This document shows, one piece after another, positions 6,713 to 13,476 of a stretch of DNA of 27,503 nt (position 1 is the first letter of the stretch; each line of letters opens with the position of its first letter). Source of the DNA: a virus; the IMG/VR virus record IMGVR_UViG_3300025154_000334, positions 1-27,503 of that record; one strand, written 5' to 3'. The notes under the pieces were generated by a model, which was not told the DNA's origin, ran no database searches, and saw only the letters and a list, made by a program, of their open reading frames with translations. A program made the translations under genes and the position numbers.

Positions 6713-8193
6713 CAACGCCTCCTATGATGATACTTTATATTCAAGTGTTTAAGATAATTCATAAACGCCTGATCTGGCTCAACCTCAGTGACATTATCCA
6801 TCCCTCGCGGCCACTCTTTAAACTTCTCATTATATTTGTGAGAGCACCATCCAGCAGAGTATCCCTTAAACCGAGCCCACCTTTTTAACATACCAAGGAA
6901 AATTCTTTTGTCAACAACTGAATCGACTTTACCGATCTCTTTCAAGGTGCCCTCCTTGACCTCGACCTTTTTCCCATGGCGCTTAAGAACAGACCCGCAG
7001 TCCGGACAGGTGATCCCTTCCTCTAGAACCCGATTGCAAACCTGGCACTTCAACACGCCCTTCTCCTTTTTCGCCCGCTCCGCCTTTGACCAGACTCGGG
7101 CTTTGCCATCGAGCGACCATTCGTGCGGCCACTCCAGAAGCCCATGTTCTTCAAGGCATCCAGCGTGATCGAGGATTATACAGTCGTGCTTGCCGGGGTA
7201 CAGCCGGGAGCCGCGACCGCCCATCTGGATGAACCGCCCGAGGCTCTTTGTGGGCCTTGCCAGCACTATGCATGAGGCTATGGGGAGATCCGTACCTTCG
7301 CAGGCGATCCCGACGTTCACTATTACCTGCAGTTCACCGCCAGTGAACGCATCGAACGCGGCACTCCTGGTTTCGTGATCAGTCTTCGCGTCGATGTGCA
7401 TTGCCTCGATCCCGTTGTTCCTGAACTGACTCTCCAGGGCAATCGAATGTGCGACGCTGGTGGCGAAAACGATAGTCGAGCGTTCCGGGCAGATCTCAGA
7501 CCAGTTCTGGTAGATATCACCGACCAGCTTCGGTTTATTGACCCGGCGCTCCAGCTCTCCCAGGTTATAGTCGCCAGCCACAAGCGGAGGCATATTGTCA
7601 AGATCGGGTTTACTTGGTGCGAAATAACGGAACGGAACGAGCTTACCCTTGTCGATCAGTTCCTTAATCCCAACCGTAGGGATGATCGCATCGTAGAACT
7701 CCCCCAGGCCCCTGCCATCCTGGCGTGTCGGGGTTGCAGTTAGACCGATGACGACTTTCGATTGGTCATAGGCCTTCAGGATCTTCTGGTATGACGGCGA
7801 GATAGAGGAGTGAGCCTCGTCCACGAAGATGATATCGGCATCGTGCCACCATCTATTAAGTGTAAGCTCCTCCAGATCCATGCGCCGGGAGTACGTCTGC
7901 ATCGAAGCGATCTGAATAGCGGCCTCATGGTCGCACGCCTCCCCGGCCATAACGATCCCAGTGGTAAGACCGGTGGACTCGATTGTACGCTGGGCCTGGA
8001 AGACCAACTCACGCCTATTTGCGAGGAATAACACCTGCTTATCCTTGTTCCTAGCCAACCCAGTGATCATTGCAGCCATGACAGTCTTGCCGCTTCCGGT
8101 CGGAGCTACGATGATAACCCTGCGTTTTCCCGCAGCAATTGCCGCCCTGGCATCAGCGACCGCCTGTCCTTGAAAGTCGTATGGAGTGAACAT
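6712..8193 (-). CDS. SF2 DEAD/DEAH-box helicase
   Basis: 493 residues from ATG 8193 (GGGGGAAA upstream). RecA-like domain one: motif I Ala-Pro-Thr-Gly-Ser-Gly-Lys-Thr (30-37), motif II Asp-Glu-Ala-His (125-128), motif III Thr-Ala-Thr-Pro (152-155). Domain two ends with motif VI Gln-Met-Gly-Gly-Arg-Gly-Ser-Arg (323-330). A CxxC-x9-CxxC zinc site (383-399) follows, then a basic C-terminal region. It is related to the RadD/SSL2-like phage helicases that unwind or remodel DNA with ATP. It is the largest gene of the leftward replication operon, upstream of the primase, and may load at or drive phage forks. Confidence 0.9.
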   Translation of the reverse strand: MFTPYDFQGQAVADARAAIAAGKRRVIIVAPTGSGKTVMAAMITGLARNKDKQVLFLANRRELVFQAQRTIESTGLTTGIVMAGEACDHEAAIQIASMQTYSRRMDLEELTLNRWWHDADIIFVDEAHSSISPSYQKILKAYDQSKVVIGLTATPTRQDGRGLGEFYDAIIPTVGIKELIDKGKLVPFRYFAPSKPDLDNMPPLVAGDYNLGELERRVNKPKLVGDIYQNWSEICPERSTIVFATSVAHSIALESQFRNNGIEAMHIDAKTDHETRSAAFDAFTGGELQVIVNVGIACEGTDLPIASCIVLARPTKSLGRFIQMGGRGSRLYPGKHDCIILDHAGCLEEHGLLEWPHEWSLDGKARVWSKAERAKKEKGVLKCQVCNRVLEEGITCPDCGSVLKRHGKKVEVKEGTLKEIGKVDSVVDKRIFLGMLKRWARFKGYSAGWCSHKYNEKFKEWPRGMDNVTEVEPDQAFMNYLKHLNIKYHHRRR

Positions 8194-8312
8194 TTTCCCC
8201 CTTTTCCGCACTAAATGCGGTTTTAATGTGAAATCAGGTGGTTATAGGCTATCCAATGAAGAAGTGTAATAGTTTCCGGTACTTTGCGAAACCGTTTTAC
8301 TTCTTTTATGGT

Positions 8313-8342
8313 TTGACATGTCAATATGACCCATGCTACAAT
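8313..8342 (+). promoter_or_regulatory. Candidate rightward promoter antisense to 8390-8901
   Basis: -35 TTGACA (8313-8318), 18-base spacer, -10 TACAAT (8337-8342). The -35 lies in the palindrome TTGACATGTCAA. The surrounding 8194-8389 stretch has no convincing gene. A transcript would run against the two leftward genes at 8390-8901, toward the divergent promoters near 8950. Confidence 0.4.
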
Positions 8343-8389
8343 AACCTCTGTCCTTCGAATAAACGCTTTTGAAAAAAACAGGCTGTTGC

Positions 8390-8587
8390 TTAGGCTACTG
8401 CTTGCACGCCTGCTGCTGCTAACTGATTCATTTCTTCTCTTGGACAGCCGCTGTACAGCTTGGCACCTACTGAAACGCTGCTTACTGAGACGCTGTTGAA
8501 GGCGAGCTTAAGGCGAGCCCTGTAGTGAGTTGCTCCAGGTGTTAGGCGTGTTACCAAACGGTAACTGTTACCAAACGGTAACGTCAT
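8390..8587 (-). CDS. Small hypothetical protein with palindromes over its start
   Basis: 65 residues from ATG 8587, joined to the upstream stop by ATGA. Codons 2-13 consist of two tandem palindromes. The protein alternates short strands (Tyr-Arg-Leu-Val-Thr-Arg-Leu, and Ser-Val-Ser-Val-Ser-Ser-Val-Ser-Val) with an Ala-rich end. No family recognised. It is second in the operon from the strong promoter at 8947-8974 and lies upstream of the helicase with a 196-base gap. A regulatory or DNA-binding role is possible but unproven. Confidence 0.5.
   Translation of the reverse strand: MTLPFGNSYRLVTRLTPGATHYRARLKLAFNSVSVSSVSVGAKLYSGCPREEMNQLAAAGVQAVA
8550..8582. repeat. Two perfect tandem palindromes
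   Basis: GTTACCAAACGGTAAC occurs at 8550-8565 and again at 8567-8582, separated by one T, so the period is 17 bases. Each unit is a 6-bp inverted repeat with an AAAC centre. They start 3 bases after the ATG of the gene at 8587. Confidence 0.95.
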
Positions 8588-8901
8588 TGCTGATACTCCC
8601 ACCAGCCTACCTTGACCCTTCTGAGACTCTTCTGGTCGTCATCACCGAGAGCGTTCCATTCATCGTTGCCGACCCCCATGGCATATCTCTGTGATTTTGG
8701 AGTCCTGCGCTGCAGCATGAGGTTTGGGTCGTCCCACTCCAGTGTCTCCAGACGCTTGTACATGGCAGCGATACGGATATTTTTGACATCAGCGATTTCC
8801 TGAATTGTCATGGGTCCGACATCGGTCATGAAGGATTTCGGCCAATTGCGTCCTACCCTGATCGGTTTCTCTGTCAGTCTGGTCGGGTTCCTCTCTTCCA
8901 T
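8584..8901 (-). CDS. Putative helix-turn-helix-type protein
   Basis: 105 residues from ATG 8901 (AGGAGGCACC upstream). A central segment, Met-Thr-Ile-Gln-Glu-Ile-Ala-Asp-Val-Lys-Asn-Ile-Arg-Ile-Ala-Ala-Met-Tyr-Lys-Arg, reads like an HTH: helix, turn, recognition helix. The rest is basic at both ends with Trp-rich flanks. As first gene behind the strongest leftward promoter, next to divergent promoters, it is a candidate early regulator. Function is inferred only from the HTH-like pattern and position. Confidence 0.6.
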   Translation of the reverse strand: MEERNPTRLTEKPIRVGRNWPKSFMTDVGPMTIQEIADVKNIRIAAMYKRLETLEWDDPNLMLQRRTPKSQRYAMGVGNDEWNALGDDDQKSLRRVKVGWWEYQQ

Positions 8902-8946
8902 GGTGCCTCCTGTGGTGGTTAATAAATGTACTGCCTATAATGGGGG

Positions 8947-8974
8947 ATTATACACCCGGAAAAAAAGATGTCAA
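8947..8974 (-). promoter_or_regulatory. Strong leftward early promoter
   Basis: Minus strand: -35 TTGACA (8974-8969), 16-base spacer, -10 TATAAT (8952-8947), both full consensus. Transcription should start near 8940, about 40 bases before ATG 8901. It likely drives 8901 through the primase to the terminator at 4313-4351. Confidence 0.8.
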
Positions 8975-8989
8975 TATTTTCTTTTATCC

Positions 8990-9017
8990 TTGCAAAGCTC
9001 TTTTTGTGGTGTATAGT
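8990..9017 (+). promoter_or_regulatory. Rightward promoter of the recombination operon
   Basis: -35 TTGCAA (8990-8995), 16-base spacer, -10 TATAGT (9012-9017). It lies back to back with the leftward promoter at 8947-8974, the -35 boxes only 15 bases apart. It should drive 9064 onward. The TTGCAA box matches thyX. Confidence 0.65.
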
Positions 9018-9063
9018 AAGAGTTTGAATATGGGTCTGACTGGAGTAGAAAAAGGAGGGAAAT

Positions 9064-9591
9064 ATGGTTGGCGCTATTAGAAAACACGGGCTCACCCTTG
9101 AAAGGGTTCGTGAACTTCTTGAATACAATGAAGAAACTGGTGATATTATATGGAGGATTCGTGTCACCAGTACGGTCCCAGCTGGCGCTATTGCTGGTGG
9201 CCTTAATAATGGGTATATTTCCATAAGTATCGATAATATATCGTATTATGCCCATCATATAGCGTGGTTTTTAAAAACCGGGAAACCGCCAAGCGGGAGA
9301 ATTGATCACAGAAATGGGAAGAAGAACGATAATAGGTGGAATAATCTTCGCGAGGCAACGCATAGCCAAAATAAAATGAATATGCCAGAGAGGTGTGATA
9401 ATAGATCTGGATTTAAAGGGGTCACTGTTTCTGGAAAGAAGTTCAAGGCTCAGATTTGTGCCGATGGTGTTATTTATTATCTTGGGCGATTTGATACTCC
9501 AGAGCAGGCAAGTGATGCATATAAAAAGAAGTCCCTTGAAATCCATGGTGACTTCTCTTTTTACGCCAGAGATAACCAGGAGGGAATATGA
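9064..9591 (+). CDS. AP2/HNH endonuclease, divergent copy 3
   Basis: 175 residues from ATG 9064 with AAGGAGGGAAAT upstream. The HNH core (Tyr-Tyr-Ala-His-His-Ile-Ala, Ile-Asp-His-Arg-Asn-Gly, Asn-Leu-Arg-Glu-Ala-Thr) and AP2-like segment (Ser-Gly-Phe-Lys-Gly-Val-Thr, Leu-Gly-Arg-Phe) are complete. It differs from the other copies: no Trp-His-Asn-Trp segment and no Cys-Leu-Gly-Phe-Gln-Asp-Cys ending. Its sequence is also more AT-rich than its neighbours. It probably arrived separately. It is first in the rightward operon and overlaps ninB by 4 bases. Confidence 0.9.
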   Translation: MVGAIRKHGLTLERVRELLEYNEETGDIIWRIRVTSTVPAGAIAGGLNNGYISISIDNISYYAHHIAWFLKTGKPPSGRIDHRNGKKNDNRWNNLREATHSQNKMNMPERCDNRSGFKGVTVSGKKFKAQICADGVIYYLGRFDTPEQASDAYKKKSLEIHGDFSFYARDNQEGI

Positions 9592-10064
9592 AAGCGCTGA
9601 CAATGCTGGCTAGAATCGACAGGGGAGAGATAGTTCCCATGAGTCAAAGGAACTGGGACACCGCTATGAAGATCCTTGAGGGGAAACAGGTGTCGGTCAA
9701 GATCGGCCCGCGTACCAGGATTCGCAGCGATTTACAGAACAGGTACTTGTGGGGGGGGGCGTATAAAACCTGGGCCGAGGATCAAGGATGGACCGACAAG
9801 GAGACTCATGCTTTTTTTGGGGAAAAATTCCTTTCGACAATCATCAAGAAGAGAATTGTTGAGTCCAGTGGGGAGGTTGTGGATGCTGAGTTTATTCATA
9901 TTCGATCAACAACAGACTTGACAACTGTGGAGTTTATCGAGTATTACAGGAAGATAATCTTCTTTGCGGCTGAACATGGGGTTTATATCTCAGAGCCAAA
10001 TGAGGAAGAGATGTGGCAACTGATGAAGATGGTTGAAGAAGAGGAAAAACGGAGGAAAGTCTGA
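9588..10064 (+). CDS. ninB: NinB-like recombination mediator
   Basis: 158 residues. The pattern of an Arg-Ser-x-x-Gln-Asn-Arg-Tyr-Leu-Trp core with a following Trp-Thr-Asp-Lys-Glu-Thr-His segment and Lys-Arg/Ser-Ser-x-Glu further on matches the NinB (Orf) family of lambda-type phages. NinB binds single-stranded DNA and SSB and helps load recombination proteins in place of host RecFOR. It starts at ATG 9588 with an ATGA overlap and AGGAGGGAAT, and is followed by YbcO, annealing protein and exonuclease genes, as in many recombination cassettes. A run of nine G (9751-9759) lies inside it without breaking the frame. Confidence 0.85.
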   Translation: MKALTMLARIDRGEIVPMSQRNWDTAMKILEGKQVSVKIGPRTRIRSDLQNRYLWGGAYKTWAEDQGWTDKETHAFFGEKFLSTIIKKRIVESSGEVVDAEFIHIRSTTDLTTVEFIEYYRKIIFFAAEHGVYISEPNEEEMWQLMKMVEEEEKRRKV

Positions 10065-10345
10065 GTAAGATCTGTGAGTCTGCAAAAGGGCAACAATGCC
10101 AGGTGCGGCTGGAAGGGGTTTGTAACTTCAATTCAGAGACTGTGGTTCTCGCCCATATCAATGGAGCTGGGATGGGTGTTAAGGCTCTTGACTTTCATGG
10201 GTCATATTGTTGTTCGGCTTGTCATGCTGTGGTGGATGGTGCGAAGTCTCATCATTCCAGGGAAAGCGTAAAAATTGCCTTCTATGAGGGTGTGATTCGG
10301 ACCCAATCGTTGTTATACTTTAACGGATTGCTCATAATCCGTTAA
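10061..10345 (+). CDS. YbcO-like nuclease, apparent CTG start
   Basis: 94 residues if translation begins at CTG 10061. The family signature is full: a Cys-Gln-Val-Arg-Leu-Glu-Gly-Val-Cys start, Val-Leu-Ala-His-Ile-Asn-Gly-Ala-Gly-Met-Gly, Cys-Cys-x-Ala-Cys-His, and Glu-Gly-Val-Ile-Arg-Thr-Gln. YbcO (DUF1364) proteins are HNH-fold nucleases found beside NinB in lambdoid phages. No ATG, GTG or TTG lies between the frame's upstream stop (10034) and GTG 10103, and starting there would lose the first conserved Cys. CTG 10061 sits 5 bases after GGAGG and overlaps the ninB stop as CTGA, mimicking the ATGA overlaps used elsewhere. Confidence 0.85.
   Translation: MSKICESAKGQQCQVRLEGVCNFNSETVVLAHINGAGMGVKALDFHGSYCCSACHAVVDGAKSHHSRESVKIAFYEGVIRTQSLLYFNGLLIIR
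10320..10345 (+). promoter_or_regulatory. Perfect hairpin over the ybcO stop
   Basis: TTAACGGATT (10320-10329) and AATCCGTTAA (10336-10345) form a 10-bp stem with loop GCTCAT, ending 7 bases before ATG 10353. It is followed by A's, not T's, so it is not a rightward terminator. It might shield the weak ribosome binding site of the next gene. Confidence 0.6.
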
Positions 10346-10352
10346 GAAAAAA

Positions 10353-11075
10353 ATGTCAGAAGAAAAAAGTGAGAGAACAGTGGAGGATATCCAAAGGGAA
10401 GCCCTGAAGAAGCTGGCTGTTCCTTTCCCGGATTCCGCGATCTCGATGCTGCCAAAACCGACATCAGCTCAGACCGATGCGGTGAAAAGGGATTATAAGG
10501 CCGGTATTCGGTGTAAGATCTGCGGAGCTTGGCATCATCCGGATGTTATTCACCTTCCTTATGTCGGCCATGCAGCCCTGACGGCCCGGCTCCTTGAGGT
10601 CGATCCTCTGTGGGATTGGTGGCCGAAGGCCTGTGGTGCCAATGGCCTGCCGACGTATGACGAAAATGGTGGTCTGTGGATCTATCTCTCTATATGTGGT
10701 ATGCAGCGCCTTGGATATGGCCATGCCGGTGGTTCAGTCGGTGGTGACAAAACCAAGGAGATCATAGGCGATGCCCTGCGGAATGCTGCAATGAGATTCG
10801 GTTGCGCTCTGGATCTGTGGTTCAAGGGAGATCTTCCCGCCAGCACCTTGCCCGACCTTATTCCGGAGTCAACCAATAATGAGGTGCCTGAGCCCATGTT
10901 TATCACCCAGGAGCAGGCGGAATTCCTCCATAATATCCTGAAGGACAAGAATAGGACCGAGAGGGAGTTCTGTGCCTATTTTAAAAACGGTGCAACCCTG
11001 GCTGAGATCCCCGCTGGCCTTTACCAGAAGGCAGAGATGGCGGTCAAGGCTGCAAAGACGATGCCGAAGAAGTAG
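10353..11075 (+). CDS. Rad52-superfamily single-strand annealing protein
   Basis: 240 residues. Residues 70-160 show the annealing-protein pattern: Val-Gly-His-Ala-Ala-Leu-Thr-x-Arg-Leu-Leu-Glu-Val-Asp-Pro, then a strand pair ending Leu-Gly-Tyr-Gly, and Gly-Asp-x-x-Lys-Glu-Ile-Ile-Gly-Asp-Ala-Leu-Arg-Asn-Ala-Ala-Met-Arg-Phe-Gly-x-Ala-Leu-Asp-Leu-Trp. Such proteins coat and pair single strands made by a partner exonuclease, and that partner is the next enzyme gene (11126). A CxxC motif (54-57) precedes the core. The C-terminus is helical and basic. The ribosome binding site is weak and a hairpin precedes it, so expression may be controlled. Rad52-like versus other annealing families cannot be settled by eye. 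Confidence 0.75.
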   Translation: MSEEKSERTVEDIQREALKKLAVPFPDSAISMLPKPTSAQTDAVKRDYKAGIRCKICGAWHHPDVIHLPYVGHAALTARLLEVDPLWDWWPKACGANGLPTYDENGGLWIYLSICGMQRLGYGHAGGSVGGDKTKEIIGDALRNAAMRFGCALDLWFKGDLPASTLPDLIPESTNNEVPEPMFITQEQAEFLHNILKDKNRTEREFCAYFKNGATLAEIPAGLYQKAEMAVKAAKTMPKK

Positions 11076-11081
11076 TCAATT

Positions 11082-11110
11082 AAACCCTGGTCTCGGTGAC
11101 CAGGGTTTTT
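11082..11110 (+). terminator. Intrinsic terminator or attenuator inside the operon
   Basis: AAACCCTGGTC (11082-11092) and GACCAGGGTTT (11098-11108) give an 11-bp stem with a 5-base loop, followed by a T run (TTTTT at 11106-11110). It separates the annealing-protein gene from the exonuclease gene. With A's on the left it is partly bidirectional. Confidence 0.85.
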
Positions 11111-11125
11111 CTATGGGGAGCGCAT

Positions 11126-11746
11126 ATGATTATTATTGACGTTGAGCAAGGAACACCGGGTTGGTTTGCCGCACGCCTGGGGAGGCCGTCAGCGAGTCGT
11201 TTTTCTGAGATCTATACCAATACCGGGAAGGAGTCGAAAAGCCGGGAAAGGTACCTTTACGAGTTAGCCGGGGAGCGGATCTCTGGCATGATGGACGTGG
11301 GGTACAAAAACGGCTATATGGATCGCGGGAATACTCTGGAGGAGGAGGCCCGCAGCACGTTTGAATTTGTCGAGGGGGTCGAGGTTATAAGGACTGGCTT
11401 TTGCCTTGATGACAGCGAGTTATTCGGCTGCTCGCCGGATGGTTTGGTTTATAGCGATGGCATCTTAATGGCTGGGCTAGAAATCAAATGCAAGAATCTC
11501 GCACTGCATTGCGAGTGCCTGCTGAAAGATCAGGTTCCAACAACCCATATGGCGCAGATCCAGGGTGGTATGATGGTCACCGGCGCGACAATATGGTATT
11601 TTATGTCGTTTTTTCCGGGAGTTGCTCCGTTTATAAAAAAAGTCCATAGGAATGAGACGTATATTACAGGCCTGCGGACCTACTTGCTGTCGTTCTGCAG
11701 TGAACTGGATAAGATCGAGAAAATGGTGCGGGGGTATGGAAAATGA
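11126..11746 (+). CDS. YqaJ-type viral recombinase exonuclease
   Basis: 206 residues from ATG 11126 (GGGGAGCGC upstream); the frame opens earlier, inside the terminator. The lambda-exonuclease/YqaJ fold signature is visible: Gly-Thr-Pro-Gly-Trp-Phe-Ala-Ala-Arg-Leu-Gly (9-19), Gly-Asn-x-Leu-Glu-Glu-Glu-Ala (68-75), Ser-Pro-Asp-Gly (103-106) and Leu-Glu-Ile-Lys-Cys-Lys (118-123), giving the Asp, Glu and Lys of the PD-(D/E)xK active site. It resects one strand of duplex DNA for the annealing protein. It overlaps the following HNH gene by ATGA. Confidence 0.9.
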   Translation: MIIIDVEQGTPGWFAARLGRPSASRFSEIYTNTGKESKSRERYLYELAGERISGMMDVGYKNGYMDRGNTLEEEARSTFEFVEGVEVIRTGFCLDDSELFGCSPDGLVYSDGILMAGLEIKCKNLALHCECLLKDQVPTTHMAQIQGGMMVTGATIWYFMSFFPGVAPFIKKVHRNETYITGLRTYLLSFCSELDKIEKMVRGYGK

Positions 11747-12273
11747 TCACACAAGAACGGCTTAAAGAAGTTCTGGATTATAACCAGGAAACCGGTATTT
11801 TTACGTGGAAGGAGTCGGCAGGGCCTGCCGCAGCCGGTGCGGAGGCTGGGAGTCCTCACGTGAAGGGGTATATTCAGATCGGGATTGACGGCAAGCTCTA
11901 CAAGGCCCACCGATTGGCCATTCTCTATGCTGACGGTTATATGCCCGAAAACACGGTAGACCATATCGACCGGGTTCCATGGCATAATTGGCGGTTGAAC
12001 CTGCGTGAGGCCACACAACAGTGCCAGACCAGGAATTGCTGTGTGAATAAGAACAACACATCGGGAATAAAAGGGGTTTCTTGGTACAAAGCGGCTGGCA
12101 AGTGGCGTGCCGATATCATGGTTGATAGAAGGCAGAAACACCTGGGCTTATTCGGAAATCTCTTCGAAGCGGCTTGCGCTCGTTATGCAGCCGAACAGTG
12201 TTTGGGGTTCCAAGATTGTGATGTAAACTCCAGTGCAAGGAAGTATATAAAAGAACCTGGGAGAACTGTGTAA
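11743..12273 (+). CDS. Free-standing AP2/HNH endonuclease, copy 4
   Basis: 176 residues. HNH core: Tyr-Lys-Ala-His-Arg-Leu-Ala, Val-Asp-His-Ile-Asp-Arg-Val-Pro-Trp-His-Asn-Trp, Asn-Leu-Arg-Glu-Ala. The AP2-like domain runs from Ser-Gly-Ile-Lys-Gly-Val-Ser-Trp onward. It ends Cys-Leu-Gly-Phe-Gln-Asp-Cys-Asp, like copies 1, 5 and 6. It is tied to its neighbours by ATGA at the start and TAATG at the end, so it sits in the operon without cutting either gene. Confidence 0.92.
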   Translation: MITQERLKEVLDYNQETGIFTWKESAGPAAAGAEAGSPHVKGYIQIGIDGKLYKAHRLAILYADGYMPENTVDHIDRVPWHNWRLNLREATQQCQTRNCCVNKNNTSGIKGVSWYKAAGKWRADIMVDRRQKHLGLFGNLFEAACARYAAEQCLGFQDCDVNSSARKYIKEPGRTV

Positions 12274-13160
12274 TGACAAAAAGCCAATGGACTCAGCTTC
12301 TTAAGATTCAACATGAATTTAACAAGAGGGGGGAGATATATTCTCGGAAAAAGATCCAGGAGACTATGCGTGTATCGCACTCGACAGCCAGGGAGTGGGA
12401 TTCTTTCCTGAAGCACAAGGGGGTTATTTCTGGCATGGACGTTGAGCGGGTTTTTGATGGTGAGAGGGTGGGGGTTTTGGCGGATATACATATACCCTAT
12501 CATGATAATGTGGCGCTTGAAACGGCGTTATCATATCTGGACGAATTCAAGCCCAACACTATCGTACTACTAGGCGATATGCTTGATTTTTATAAAGTGT
12601 CAAGGTTTACGAAGAAAATCGGCAGGCATAGCGTGGGGGGTGAGCTACGTCAGGGGAGAATGTTTTTGCAGAACCTTCGGTATCGTTTTCCAGGCGCTAA
12701 AATTATATACCTGGAAGGCAACCACGAAAATCGGCTGGAGCGGTATATCCTGGAGAATGCCGCAGAAATTGCTGATCTAATGGAGGATCTGCTAATTTCA
12801 AAACTCGGGCTGGTGGAGTCATGTGTGGAATATCGTGCCGACTTCTTCTCCATTGGCAAGCTGTTCTATCTCCACGGCCATGAGAAGGCTGGTGGTGGCA
12901 ATGCTGAGCACATCTGTAATGTTGTCTTCCGCCAAACTCTTGATCATACTATTTTTGGTCATCACCATCGCCAGCAGGAGAAGGTGTTTAAGCGGATCGA
13001 CGGAGGAACCTTATGGACTGGTGGTGTCGGCTATCTCGCAGGGCCGATGGAGTATGCCCCACTAAATCAATGGTCGCAAGGTTTTGCAACCATCGTATAT
13101 CAGGGCAATGGTCACTTCAAGGCCAGGCTCCATAAAATACAAAATGGGATAATCTATTAG
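12273..13160 (+). CDS. Metallophosphoesterase with N-terminal HTH-like segment
   Basis: 295 residues. All calcineurin-type metal motifs are present: Asp-Ile-His (71-73), Gly-Asp-x-x-Asp (101-105), Gly-Asn-His-Glu (149-152), His201, and Gly-His-His-His (229-232). The enzyme should hydrolyse phosphodiesters or phosphomonoesters with two metal ions. The first 60 residues look like a winged-helix/HTH (Ser-Arg-Lys-Lys-Ile-Gln-Glu-Thr-Met-Arg-Val-Ser-His-Ser-Thr-Ala). In phages such enzymes act in DNA or nucleotide processing; the closest idea is an SbcD-like or nucleotide phosphatase role near the recombination genes. Substrate unknown. Confidence 0.85.
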   Translation: MTKSQWTQLLKIQHEFNKRGEIYSRKKIQETMRVSHSTAREWDSFLKHKGVISGMDVERVFDGERVGVLADIHIPYHDNVALETALSYLDEFKPNTIVLLGDMLDFYKVSRFTKKIGRHSVGGELRQGRMFLQNLRYRFPGAKIIYLEGNHENRLERYILENAAEIADLMEDLLISKLGLVESCVEYRADFFSIGKLFYLHGHEKAGGGNAEHICNVVFRQTLDHTIFGHHHRQQEKVFKRIDGGTLWTGGVGYLAGPMEYAPLNQWSQGFATIVYQGNGHFKARLHKIQNGIIY

Positions 13161-13174
13161 ATTGCTTTTTATGC

Positions 13175-13202
13175 TTGACTCCCCTGTAAAAAGTGGTAGA
13201 GT
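13175..13202 (+). promoter_or_regulatory. Candidate internal promoter
   Basis: -35 TTGACT (13175-13180), 16-base spacer, -10 TAGAGT (13197-13202) in the 68-base gap before ATG 13229. It would boost the distal operon (13229 onward), which lies beyond the mid-operon terminator. Confidence 0.45.
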
Positions 13203-13228
13203 AAATGGTAATACAAAAGGAGCGAGAT

Positions 13229-13468
13229 ATGACACGACAAGAATTTCTGCTTTCCACGCTGCGCCGGTTCTGTGACACCTCTCTGGAGATCAGGATGCGG
13301 AAGACACATCGCCCGGTCACCATGAGCTATCACGGGCTGACAATCGGCCTGCACTTCGGGCCATCCATGAATTATGATATCACAATTTGGGTTGAGAATG
13401 AGGAAGTCGTCTCAACCACAGTGCCCATCATGAAACGGGCTATCTCAAAAGGCTGGACGATCAAATAG
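13229..13468 (+). CDS. Hypothetical protein
   Basis: 79 residues from ATG 13229, chosen because AAAGGAGCGAGAT precedes it; the frame opens earlier. A basic N-terminal helix (Arg-Gln-Glu-Phe-Leu-Leu-Ser-Thr-Leu-Arg-Arg) and alternating strands (Tyr-His-Gly-Leu-Thr-Ile-Gly-Leu-His-Phe) suggest a small mixed fold. No family recognised. It is followed at 9 bases by the coiled-coil gene. Confidence 0.6.
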   Translation: MTRQEFLLSTLRRFCDTSLEIRMRKTHRPVTMSYHGLTIGLHFGPSMNYDITIWVENEEVVSTTVPIMKRAISKGWTIK

Positions 13469-13476
13469 GGTGAGAT

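Noticed and set aside
6712-8193. Type I restriction or CRISPR-type helicase
   Set aside because: DEAH motifs fit, but no nuclease domain or partner subunits are nearby, and the operon is a phage replication module.
8212-8389. A 30-codon minus-strand frame starting near 8353
   Set aside because: No ribosome site, and composition does not look coding.
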